The notes below the pieces were generated by a model. It was not told the origin of the DNA. It did not search any database and worked only from the letters and a program-made list of their open reading frames with translations. The position numbers and the translations under genes were made by a program. Shown in pieces: positions 45,500 through 52,397 of a stretch of 64,000 nucleotides of DNA. This DNA comes from Ammoniphilus resinae (GTDB lineage: Bacteria > Bacillota > Bacilli > Aneurinibacillales > RAOX-1), in the NCBI RefSeq assembly GCF_017873965.1, contig NZ_JAGGKT010000013.1:62001-126000 (forward strand). Direction: 5' to 3'. Positions within the stretch are counted from its first letter, which is position 1. Every line of letters starts with the position of its first letter.

Positions 45500-46678
45500 C
45501 TACTGCTTCTTAATAAAACCTTGTTTAGCTAGATTTTCAATATCTTCCGATGTGTAGCCCAATCCAAGTAGAATCTCTTCCGTGTGCTCACCGAGATTTG
45601 GCGGAAGCTTGCGGATCTTTAAGGTTTCCCCATTGTACTTAATTGGATGGGCAAGCAACCGTACCTTTCCCGCGACCGGATGTTGGAAGGACATAATGGA
45701 TTGATTCCATTCCACCTGTGGATCTTTTTCAATGTCTTCATATGAATTTACAGGAGCATACCAAATTTCCAACTGTTCAAATTTTCCGAACCAATAAGAT
45801 GTAGTTTGTCTCTTTATATGATCTGCAACTTTTGCATTCACTTCTTCTCGACGATTAAACTGATCATCACGTGTCCAATTATTAAAGCTTGGATCATCAA
45901 AAGCCTGAGCTAATTTATCTGTGGGTGTGAGGGATACGCAAATATATCCGTCGGAAGTTTGAAACACTCCATAGGGTGCTTGATGAAACTTGGAAGAAAT
46001 ACCCGTTTCACTCCGATCATAAAGCTTGGCCCCATTCAAATAGTAATTGAGCGGCTCAATTTGCATATCAAGTGCAGCACTTAGAAGATTGCTTTCTACC
46101 TTTTTTCCAATTCCTGTTTTTTGCTTTTCAAACAGGGCAGCTAGGACTCCAACAACGGCCAATACAGCAGCATGTTGATCAACCACCGCGGTTCCTACAA
46201 GGGTCGGCGGATCGTTCTTCCTTCCACTCAGCATAGCAAGTCCACTCATCGCCTGAATGAGCAAATCTTGACCTGGTTTATCCCGGTAGGGTCCTGTGGA
46301 ACCAAAACCGGAACAGGAGCAATAGACAATGCCTGGGTTCACCTTAGCGATCTCCTCATAGCCCAAGCCGAGGCGATCCATGACCCCTGGGCGAAAATTT
46401 TCCACGATGACGTCAGCATCTGCAACAAGCTTTTGAACGATTTCCTTGCCTTTTTCAGAACGAAGATCAAGCGATAAACTGCGTTGGTTCCTACCCGCCA
46501 TGAGATAAAATACACTTTCCCCATTGAGATAGGCTTCTGCCCCCGACCAGAACCTTTCGTAAGCCCCTTTAGGTGATTCAATTTTAATGACGTCAGCCCC
46601 TAAGTCAGCTAAAAACTGAACGGCAGATGGACCTTGTAAAAAGTGGGTGAAACTCAAAACTTTAACACCGTGTAACAT
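45500..46678 (-). CDS. Class III CoA-transferase (CaiB/BaiF family)
   Basis: 392 residues from the ATG at 46678, which has AAGGATG upstream; the longer open frame overlaps the regulator gene. Characteristic stretches are LGADVIKIESPKGAY, the RNQRSLSLDLRSEKG region and VENFRPGVMDRLGLGY. Relatives move CoA between formyl, oxalyl, carnitinyl, mesaconyl and similar acids. The presence of a CoA-transferase beside sugar dehydrogenases suggests that the pathway ends in activation of an organic acid. Confidence 0.93.
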   Translation of the reverse strand: MLHGVKVLSFTHFLQGPSAVQFLADLGADVIKIESPKGAYERFWSGAEAYLNGESVFYLMAGRNQRSLSLDLRSEKGKEIVQKLVADADVIVENFRPGVMDRLGLGYEEIAKVNPGIVYCSCSGFGSTGPYRDKPGQDLLIQAMSGLAMLSGRKNDPPTLVGTAVVDQHAAVLAVVGVLAALFEKQKTGIGKKVESNLLSAALDMQIEPLNYYLNGAKLYDRSETGISSKFHQAPYGVFQTSDGYICVSLTPTDKLAQAFDDPSFNNWTRDDQFNRREEVNAKVADHIKRQTTSYWFGKFEQLEIWYAPVNSYEDIEKDPQVEWNQSIMSFQHPVAGKVRLLAHPIKYNGETLKIRKLPPNLGEHTEEILLGLGYTSEDIENLAKQGFIKKQ

Positions 46679-46694
46679 ATCTGTATCATCCTTT

Positions 46695-47705
46695 TCAAGT
46701 AAATTCTCGACATGACTCTCTGACAATTAATGAAGGTCTTAAAAATGCTTGCTCACGTTCTTTTCTTTCCCTTTTAATCCGCTCCATCAATTTTCGAACG
46801 GCCATCTGCCCCATTTCCTTAATCCGTCCGTCGACCGTAGTCAACGGTACTCGAGCTAATCTTGAGAAGGCCATATTGTCAAAGCCAATAACGGATAGGT
46901 CTTCAGGAATTTTCCACCGGAATAACCGGGCGGCATCAAGTACCCCTAGGGCAATCATGTCTGAGCTAGCAAAGATGGCAGTCACATCTTTATAATCAAA
47001 CATGATCATTTCAGCAGCTTGAAAGCCTTCTTCAACACTATAACCACTTTCAATTATGACACTGTCTTCTAGAAGTCCATATTCCTTCAAGGTATCCTTA
47101 AATCCCTCGAGGCGATCCCGGGACTGATAGATCACTGCTGGTCCAGCAATCATCCCCAATTTTTTATGCCCTAAGCCAATCAAATATTCGGCAGCAAGTT
47201 TCCCGCCGATGTAACCGTCGATTGTTACGAAATCCACCACATCATTCGGGATATATCGATGCACCATCACCACATGTTCGAACGTCTCCCTTAAAAGTTC
47301 CAGGTCCATTCCTTCCCGCGCATTAGCCAAAATGACTCCATCAAGATAATGAAACTTTTCGCTTAAGATTTGTGGAATTTCTTTTTCCAATGAATAATCA
47401 TCATTAGTGCTAACCAATACAACATGGTAACCATGCTTTCCTGCTTCGAGCTCGATCGCCTTGATTAATTCCACATTAACTAAGACATCAACCCCTGAGA
47501 TTACCAGGCCAATAAGTCCCGATGTATGGTTCACCAGGCCTCTTGCGAATGTGTTCGGGCGAAAGTCTAGCGTTTGAATAGCCTGCTCTATTTTTTTTCT
47601 AGTTTCACGTGATACATAAGGTACATCGTTTAGAAATTTGGATACCGTTGATTTCGATACCCTGGCAAGATTAGCGACATCTTGAATGGTTGGTTTTCTC
47701 CTCAT
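46695..47705 (-). CDS. LacI-family transcriptional regulator
   Basis: 336 residues: helix-turn-helix TIQDVANLARVSKSTVSKFL at the N-terminus, hinge helix, then a periplasmic-binding-protein-type sensor domain with ASSDMIALGVLDAARLF and VPLTTVD. It is the second gene of the operon, behind the cupin gene, and should bind the AACCGGTT-centred palindrome at 48271, so autoregulation is likely. The effector is unknown. Confidence 0.95.
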   Translation of the reverse strand: MRRKPTIQDVANLARVSKSTVSKFLNDVPYVSRETRKKIEQAIQTLDFRPNTFARGLVNHTSGLIGLVISGVDVLVNVELIKAIELEAGKHGYHVVLVSTNDDYSLEKEIPQILSEKFHYLDGVILANAREGMDLELLRETFEHVVMVHRYIPNDVVDFVTIDGYIGGKLAAEYLIGLGHKKLGMIAGPAVIYQSRDRLEGFKDTLKEYGLLEDSVIIESGYSVEEGFQAAEMIMFDYKDVTAIFASSDMIALGVLDAARLFRWKIPEDLSVIGFDNMAFSRLARVPLTTVDGRIKEMGQMAVRKLMERIKRERKEREQAFLRPSLIVRESCREFT

Positions 47706-47785
47706 TCCCCTGACTCCTTCATCTGTCGCTTGCGCTCCGCGTCGTGTTGACTTACTTTCACAAACAATGTAGTTGTCTTTTAGAG

Positions 47786-48157
47786 CTATTTATTCTTCAA
47801 TTCCTCGGCCCAATGGGAAACCACCCCAGCTGGTGAATAAACAAACATCATCACCATCTTCGCTGTAGAGTCGTTGATTAGTTCATGCTTTACATTCGAG
47901 GGAATATAGATTGCTGTTCCTTTCGTCACTTTCTGTTTCTCTTCCCCAATGATCATGGAGCCTTCTCCCTCGGCAATAAAATAAACCTCCTCATTTTCAT
48001 GAGAATGCATCGGAACGGTACCGTTCGGCTCGAGTTCCACGTACCCCATAACAAAGTTGTCAGCCTGAACAGGACTATCCGCCCCAATCATTACTCGCGT
48101 TCTTCGACCGGTAGGAAATACCGTCCCCTGAATGTCTTCTAGACGAATGGTTTGCAT
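47786..48157 (-). CDS. Cupin-domain protein
   Basis: 123 residues, a single cupin with the metal-binding triad PMHSHENEEVYFI (His-x-His...Glu) and the second-motif histidine in SNVKHELI. The ATG at 48157 is preceded by GGAGGGG; a longer upstream start is less likely. It heads the operon. It may be a sugar isomerase/epimerase or a dioxygenase-like enzyme, but cupins are too diverse to decide from sequence. Confidence 0.9.
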   Translation of the reverse strand: MQTIRLEDIQGTVFPTGRRTRVMIGADSPVQADNFVMGYVELEPNGTVPMHSHENEEVYFIAEGEGSMIIGEEKQKVTKGTAIYIPSNVKHELINDSTAKMVMMFVYSPAGVVSHWAEELKNK

Positions 48158-48270
48158 TTTAACCCCTCCATTTCCCACTCTTATTTATGTAGGTTTCTGC
48201 ATAGTGTACCGTTCCACCCTATATGACTGGGAAAAATCATAAAAGTATTTAATATTAACAAAACCAGGAT

Positions 48271-48286
48271 AGTAAACCGGTTCACT
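48271..48286 (-). promoter_or_regulatory. LacI-family operator
   Basis: AGTAAACCGGTTCACT, a near-perfect 16-base palindrome centred on CG, with one mismatch between half-sites. It lies just downstream of the -10 of the cupin-to-DUF993 operon, where a bound repressor would stop initiation. Confidence 0.75.
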
Positions 48287-48295
48287 ATATGCTAA

Positions 48296-48325
48296 ATTAT
48301 ATTTTAATTCAGATAATACGGTCAA
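48296..48325 (-). promoter_or_regulatory. Sigma-A promoter of the LacI operon
   Basis: On the minus strand TTGACC (48325-48320), 18 bases, TATAAT (48301-48296), with the LacI-type operator immediately after it. Confidence 0.75.
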
Positions 48326-48387
48326 TGCTTTTGTAATAAACTATTATCAATACTCAGATACAGGCGGGTTGTTTGTTTTTCAGACAT

Positions 48388-48434
48388 AGAAAAAAGCCTT
48401 CGCACAGACCAATAATTGTGCAAAAGGCTTTTTA
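48388..48434. terminator. Terminator of the riboswitch-controlled micro-gene
   Basis: AAAAAGCCTT...GCACA / TGTGC...AAGGCTTTTT hairpin 15 bases after the stop of the 49-codon gene, with a T-tract on either strand. Confidence 0.8.
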
Positions 48435-48448
48435 TTCTATCCTTTTTC

Positions 48449-48598
48449 TTAAACGGAAAACATCTTTTGTCGATGATAAACAATTCGATTGGTAATCTTC
48501 ACTTTTAATCCATCATCCAGACAGTCCCTGAGCAACTGTTCATGATGGCAGTACCAGTAACAGTGCCATTGATATTTAAGTTTCTGAATAAATGACAT
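48449..48598 (-). CDS. Micro-gene downstream of a c-di-GMP-I riboswitch, 49 aa
   Basis: A 49-residue product that begins MSFIQKLKYQ and is rich in aromatic residues, His and Cys (WHCYWYCHHEQ, with a third Cys in RDCLDD) followed by a basic amphipathic tail. GGGGGG is 7 bases before the ATG. Promoter, riboswitch, ribosome site, ORF and terminator form a complete transcription unit, which argues that the peptide is real. I do not recognise it. Confidence 0.7.
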   Translation of the reverse strand: MSFIQKLKYQWHCYWYCHHEQLLRDCLDDGLKVKITNRIVYHRQKMFSV

Positions 48599-48654
48599 AG
48601 AAATCCCCCCTAATCTTCCACACAAAACGACGGAGGCGGTCTTAATCTTGTATT

Positions 48655-48733
48655 CGGCAGCTGGCTGGCATTCTGATTCCTATCAGCTAAGCCCCTTTAG
48701 CTTTGCGTCACCACTTTTCAGTGGCTTTGCCAT
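48655..48733 (-). ncRNA. Cyclic-di-GMP-I (GEMM) riboswitch aptamer
   Basis: On the minus strand TGGCAAAGCCACT, GAAA tetraloop, AGTGGTGACGCAAAGC, then a second stem (AAAGGGGCTTAGC...), then AGCCAGCTGCCG. The tetraloop, the GACGCAAAGC core and the 3' strand match the class. Ten of eleven bases flanking the aptamer (CACACAAATCG and CGTTTTGTGTG) can also pair and could form the switching helix that controls exposure of the ribosome site. Whether the ligand is c-di-GMP or 3',3'-cGAMP cannot be decided here. Confidence 0.9.
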
Positions 48734-48761
48734 TATCGTACGATTTGTGTGTATATTACAT

Positions 48762-48767
48762 ATTATA
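48762..48767 (-). promoter_or_regulatory. -10 element of the riboswitch transcript
   Basis: TATAAT on the minus strand about 30 bases upstream of the aptamer. A possible -35, TTGTCG, is 15 bases upstream and is weak. Confidence 0.5.
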
Positions 48768-48865
48768 ATCTTACAGAAAAATCGACAAAACTCGAATGGG
48801 TCCATCGAACCAATTAAATAGGTCCAAATAACCGTTGTGATATGATGCGATAATACCTACACCGT

Positions 48866-49303
48866 TTATTCATAATCCTTAAAATCTATTCTTCGAATAG
48901 TGACCCTTGTTTCACCGTTGGGGGTGCTCACCGGAACAACTTCGTCAAGAGAACGCAACAATAACTGTCTACCCAACGGAGATAGAACGGATATATATCC
49001 ACGATCAGGATCGCTTTGCTCAGGAAAACCAATAGTAAACTGATCTTCAAAATTATCCTCTTCAAATACAACGGATACTTTGCTGCCAATAAACACTTTC
49101 GGCAAAGATGAATCAGCTTGTTGATCAATTTCAACTAAAAACTTTTCAACTTCGTCTACATAAACATCAAAAAACGGATGATTTCTTTCCTGGTTTGGCG
49201 CATTGGCCTTATATAAGTCATGTAATTCCACACGCTTCTCATCAATAAATGTAAGCTGCTTAACCAAGCTATTACGAAGTGGATGATGGATACTACGGCT
49301 CAT
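48866..49303 (-). CDS. GreA/GreB-family transcription factor
   Basis: 145 residues, a little shorter than GreA (about 158). The C-terminal domain is clear: VFIGSKVSVVFEEDNFEDQ, IGFPEQSDPDRGYISVLSPLGRQLL. The N-terminal 65 residues look helical but do not show the long acidic-tipped coiled coil of true GreA, so it may act as a Gre-related regulator (Rnk/Gfh type) at the polymerase secondary channel. The ATG has AAGGGGG upstream and lies inside the stop region of a 22-codon ORF. Confidence 0.85.
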   Translation of the reverse strand: MSRSIHHPLRNSLVKQLTFIDEKRVELHDLYKANAPNQERNHPFFDVYVDEVEKFLVEIDQQADSSLPKVFIGSKVSVVFEEDNFEDQFTIGFPEQSDPDRGYISVLSPLGRQLLLRSLDEVVPVSTPNGETRVTIRRIDFKDYE

Positions 49304-49361
49304 CGTAGATAGCCCCCTTACCCGGATTCATCCGCTTGCAAAATTTTGTTTCTAATCCCAT
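49293..49361 (-). CDS. Leader ORF of the Gre-family gene, 22 codons
   Basis: ATG with AGGAGGAG 9 bases upstream, product MGLETKFCKRMNPGKGAIY followed by DEP and TAG. The stop lies inside the start region of the Gre-family gene, in another frame (ATGAGCCGTAG), so the two would be translationally coupled. It may be a control peptide and not a functional protein. Confidence 0.45.
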   Translation of the reverse strand: MGLETKFCKRMNPGKGAIYDEP

Positions 49362-49389
49362 GATTTTTCTCCTCCTGACCTATAAAAAT

Positions 49390-49412
49390 AGAGATTCTCG
49401 GAAAGAATCTCT
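49390..49412 (-). terminator. Hairpin after the 103-residue protein gene
   Basis: AGAGATTC / GAATCTCT with a 7-base loop; on the minus strand ATTTTTATA follows. It separates the 103-residue gene from the Gre-family unit downstream. Confidence 0.7.
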
Positions 49413-49469
49413 TCTACATTGTACCATACTAAAGGCATATTTACTCTATCCCCGTCCCTGCTAAAAATA

Positions 49470-49781
49470 CTAATCGTATTTCTCATCATTTTCTTGTTCT
49501 ACACCGTCGATAAGAAGGTCCAGTTCCAATTCAAAAGGTAGATAGAGGGGTTCAGGAAGTTTTTCAACTAAACATTTAATCACAGAATCCTGCAACCCTT
49601 CGTCTAAATCAGCAGGTTTTTCAATGGTACGAAACCATTCTTTAAAAACCTCAATAAATAAATAAAACTGATGCTCCAACAAAGTTGCTTGATCTTCAGC
49701 CCCTTCTAGAATATGTGTTTGTTGATTACGACGCCATTGTACAAGCAAAGTTTCCAAAGCCGCAAATAATTCTTTTTCCAA
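49470..49781 (-). CDS. Hypothetical protein, 103 aa
   Basis: A soluble acidic helical protein with a TTG start (GGTGAG upstream). The pattern EHQFYLFIEVFKEWFRTIEKP and LPFELELDLLIDG is visible, but it was not placed in a family. It lies between the Gre-family unit and a divergent regulator gene. Confidence 0.6.
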   Translation of the reverse strand: MEKELFAALETLLVQWRRNQQTHILEGAEDQATLLEHQFYLFIEVFKEWFRTIEKPADLDEGLQDSVIKCLVEKLPEPLYLPFELELDLLIDGVEQENDEKYD

Positions 49782-49908
49782 TTTCCCAACTCACCTGCCC
49801 CGCATTTTTTTCGAATAGTGATGACCGTCACACTTTACTATAATTATTCACGTTAGAATAGTAAATAAGTGATATTGCATGCAGTTGATTTAACGAGGAG
49901 GGTTATTT

Positions 49909-50619
49909 ATGGATATGTACAAGGTCTATACTGCCATGGGGGATTTTACCCGTAACGGAATTTATCAATATTTGTATAACATTAAAAAAGAAGTGACTGT
50001 AAATGATGTAGCTGAGGAATTTTCCATCCATCCCAATGTTGCCCGTTCACACTTGACGAAATTGGAAGCTGCCCATTTAATTAGGTCAACCACACAGGAG
50101 AAAGAAGGACGGGCCGGCAGACCTTCACGTACTTACTGTATTTCATCGGAAGAGGTTTCAATACAATTCCCTGTTAAAAAAGCGAATGTTTATGAGGATA
50201 TCGTCCTCTCCAGTATTGCCGATCTAGGTGATATCGGAAAAGAAGCCTTTCAAGAAATTGGTGCCAAGATCGCCACAAAGCAAGCGACAGAACAGATGAA
50301 AAAGGATCACCTCAACGGTAGAGAGGATCCACGATTGTTGGATAGCCTGCAAAATTTCTTAGAATCTCAAAACTTAAATCCTGAAATAGATCAAACGGAC
50401 AACCAAATTTCCTTAGAAGTTTATAATTGCCCGTTCCGTCAACAAGCTGAAAAACACTCAGAACTCGTCTGCTCCATGCATAGCCGCATGCTTAAAGAAA
50501 TCATCCAGACCTATCTTGGCGAAGACGTTGAGTGGCAAGAAGAAGAAAATATGCTTTATGATGGGGAACGCACATGTGTGTACTTTGCAAAGTTGAAAGA
50601 AAAAGGGGCTCTAAATTAA
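49909..50619 (+). CDS. HTH transcriptional regulator with C-terminal cysteine motif (COG2345 type)
   Basis: 236 residues. An ArsR/MarR-like winged helix (VNDVAEEFSIHPNVARSHLTKL, EKEGRAGRPSRTY) is followed by a ligand domain with YNCPFRQQAEKHSELVCSMH and GERTCVYF, whose cysteines resemble the metal or Fe-S sites of SufR-like regulators. The real ligand and target are unknown. GAGGAGG precedes the ATG, and a clean terminator follows. It is transcribed alone. Confidence 0.88.
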   Translation: MDMYKVYTAMGDFTRNGIYQYLYNIKKEVTVNDVAEEFSIHPNVARSHLTKLEAAHLIRSTTQEKEGRAGRPSRTYCISSEEVSIQFPVKKANVYEDIVLSSIADLGDIGKEAFQEIGAKIATKQATEQMKKDHLNGREDPRLLDSLQNFLESQNLNPEIDQTDNQISLEVYNCPFRQQAEKHSELVCSMHSRMLKEIIQTYLGEDVEWQEEENMLYDGERTCVYFAKLKEKGALN

Positions 50620-50646
50620 AATAGCGGAAAACCTCCGCTATTTTTT
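50617..50646 (+). terminator. Terminator of the COG2345 regulator
   Basis: AAAATAGCGGA / TCCGCTATTTTTT hairpin with a 6-base loop. The core is shared with the palindromes at 38726 and 61323. Confidence 0.85.
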
Positions 50647-50729
50647 GTATCCTCCCGTTTTTGGAATCCTTTTAGCTATCTTCACATATTTATAGTAAAT
50701 ATAAACTCATTGGCTGGGGGTGGTTCATT

Positions 50730-51023
50730 TTGGAGTTGAATGTATTTCTCCTATTTGAATGGGACTCTTATCTTGCCCTTCTTTTCTTCATCATTGGATT
50801 ATCCACCTTTGCCATTACGATTCAACTCCTCACTGTTAGAAATACACCTACATTTTCCGTTCACTTAAACACGTCCATCATCACCACGAACATCAACATT
50901 AATTGGCTTCGATCCCCAATCAAACATCGGAAGAATCCCATCTTCATTTGGTTTAAACAATTGAAAAGAGATGACAAAATTGCTGAACCCCATTGTCCGA
51001 GAAAATTTCCGAATTATGAATAA
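50730..51023 (+). CDS. Small single-pass membrane protein, 97 aa
   Basis: Begins at a TTG with GGGGGTGG 6 bases upstream. One hydrophobic helix (YLALLFFIIGLSTFAITIQLL) is followed by a basic tail ending with CPRKFPNYE. No family was recognised. The gene lies between a regulator and a second small ORF on the same strand, all ending at one terminator. Confidence 0.45.
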   Translation: MELNVFLLFEWDSYLALLFFIIGLSTFAITIQLLTVRNTPTFSVHLNTSIITTNININWLRSPIKHRKNPIFIWFKQLKRDDKIAEPHCPRKFPNYE

Positions 51024-51040
51024 TAGTAGGGGATGATCAA

Positions 51041-51175
51041 ATGGGGATAAACGAAATTATTGCTGATATACTTTTGTATATTTTGGCATTGCCTCTTATG
51101 GCTTTTCAATCTTTGGAACTAATCAAAGCATTTATTCAATTTGCTGCGGACATCGCAGAGTACTTCCAAAAATAA
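51041..51175 (+). CDS. Short membrane or amphipathic peptide, 44 aa
   Basis: ATG with GGGGATG upstream. The 44 residues form an amphipathic hydrophobic helix (IIADILLYILALPLMAFQSL, ending in EYFQK). It ends immediately before a strong terminator and is probably cotranscribed with the 97-residue ORF. No homologue was recognised; the length and terminator support translation but do not prove it. Confidence 0.45.
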   Translation: MGINEIIADILLYILALPLMAFQSLELIKAFIQFAADIAEYFQK

Positions 51176-51202
51176 AGGGCAACCCCTTGTGGGGTGCCCT
51201 TT
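51174..51202. terminator. Convergent terminator
   Basis: AAAGGGCAACCCC / GGGGTGCCCTTT with a TTGT loop and one mismatch, shared by the 44-residue ORF and the leftward lplT gene. Confidence 0.85.
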
Positions 51203-52397
51203 ACCTTTGTGTTTCACCCGTCAAATTAGGAATCATCATCCGCAAATACAGCAATACCCCACCAAGCAAGGCTGCTACCCCAACCATTGCAAGCTGAACT
51301 GGAACCCCTATGGTTAAACTTAGTTGGAACGCCCCCACTCCTAATACCATGAACAAATTTTCACTAAAATTCTGGATTGCGATCGTTTTCCCGGAACCCA
51401 CCATATCTTTTCCTTCTAATTGTAAAACAGCGTTCATCGGGATTAAGAATATAGAGCCAAGGGTGCCGATGAGAAACAATTCAATCACGGTGATGTACAA
51501 ATGGAATGGAAACACGGAAACAAGAATAATCAGCATCATCAGGAATCCATAAAGATAGGACTTATAAAATCTATTTACGGTAGTAAGGTAAGGGGCAAGC
51601 AAAGCCCCTACAACAATTCCAACCCCTGTCACGCCGACAACCATGGACTGCTGAAACTTATCGGTAATGGAAAGCTGCTCCGCCAACCAAATCAAAAAAG
51701 CAAGCCGAAGTACGGACGAGGTCATCCAAAAGGCACTAGTGCCTAGAAGGGTAAAACGTGTTTTTTTTATGCTGAAAAGCAGTTTCACTTCCTGAAAAAA
51801 TGCCTGAGCCGATTGCTTATATTGTATTTCCCCATTACCTGGATCACATTGAATAAAAGGGCTTAGAACTAACGAGATCAAATACAAAATGAAACATACT
51901 GCCATCCCGAAAAGAGGAGAATAAGCTGCTAAGTACCCGCCCCCTAGTGTTCCCAATAAAATTGCCGCAATAGTCGATGATTCCAATTGACCATTTGCCT
52001 TCATCAATAACCGGGATTGCCCGCGGCAGATCTCCACCAATACCCCATATTTTGCTGGTGAATAGACAACTGCGCCAATTCCTACCACGGCATAAGATAT
52101 TACTGGAGAGGCTCCCACAATCATAAACAAAATACCGACTGCCTTAAGACTGTTGCCAACGACCAATACCTTCGACTTTCGCTGGCGATCGGCAAACGCC
52201 CCAACGAATGGAGCTAAAACCACGTAAGCGAGCAGAAAGCCTATTTGTACAACTGCCATTTCCCTCTCGGGTTCATTAATCCCTGTTTTGGCTAACAATC
52301 CTAATATGACAAAGAAAATTACATTATCGGCAAATGCACTAATAAACTGCGCAATGTTCAAGACACGTAGGGAGCGGAGTGGATTGATGATATTCAT
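51201..52397 (-). CDS. lplT: Lysophospholipid transporter, LplT-like (MFS)
   Basis: About 398 residues and twelve hydrophobic segments. LRVLNIAQFISAFADNVIFFVIL and GIGAVVYSPAKYGVLVEI are typical of LplT, which moves lysophospholipids across the membrane. The frame is open to 52427, but the ATG at 52397 has AGGAGGATCCT upstream and overlaps the aas stop (ATGA), so it is preferred. It pairs with Aas, which reacylates the lipid brought in. Confidence 0.9.
   Translation of the reverse strand: MNIINPLRSLRVLNIAQFISAFADNVIFFVILGLLAKTGINEPEREMAVVQIGFLLAYVVLAPFVGAFADRQRKSKVLVVGNSLKAVGILFMIVGASPVISYAVVGIGAVVYSPAKYGVLVEICRGQSRLLMKANGQLESSTIAAILLGTLGGGYLAAYSPLFGMAVCFILYLISLVLSPFIQCDPGNGEIQYKQSAQAFFQEVKLLFSIKKTRFTLLGTSAFWMTSSVLRLAFLIWLAEQLSITDKFQQSMVVGVTGVGIVVGALLAPYLTTVNRFYKSYLYGFLMMLIILVSVFPFHLYITVIELFLIGTLGSIFLIPMNAVLQLEGKDMVGSGKTIAIQNFSENLFMVLGVGAFQLSLTIGVPVQLAMVGVAALLGGVLLYLRMMIPNLTGETQR

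Noticed and set aside
48271-48286. CcpA cre site
   Set aside because: The palindrome is centred on AACCGGTT and sits in a LacI operon; a cre site would need the TGNAANCGNTNNCA pattern, which is not met.
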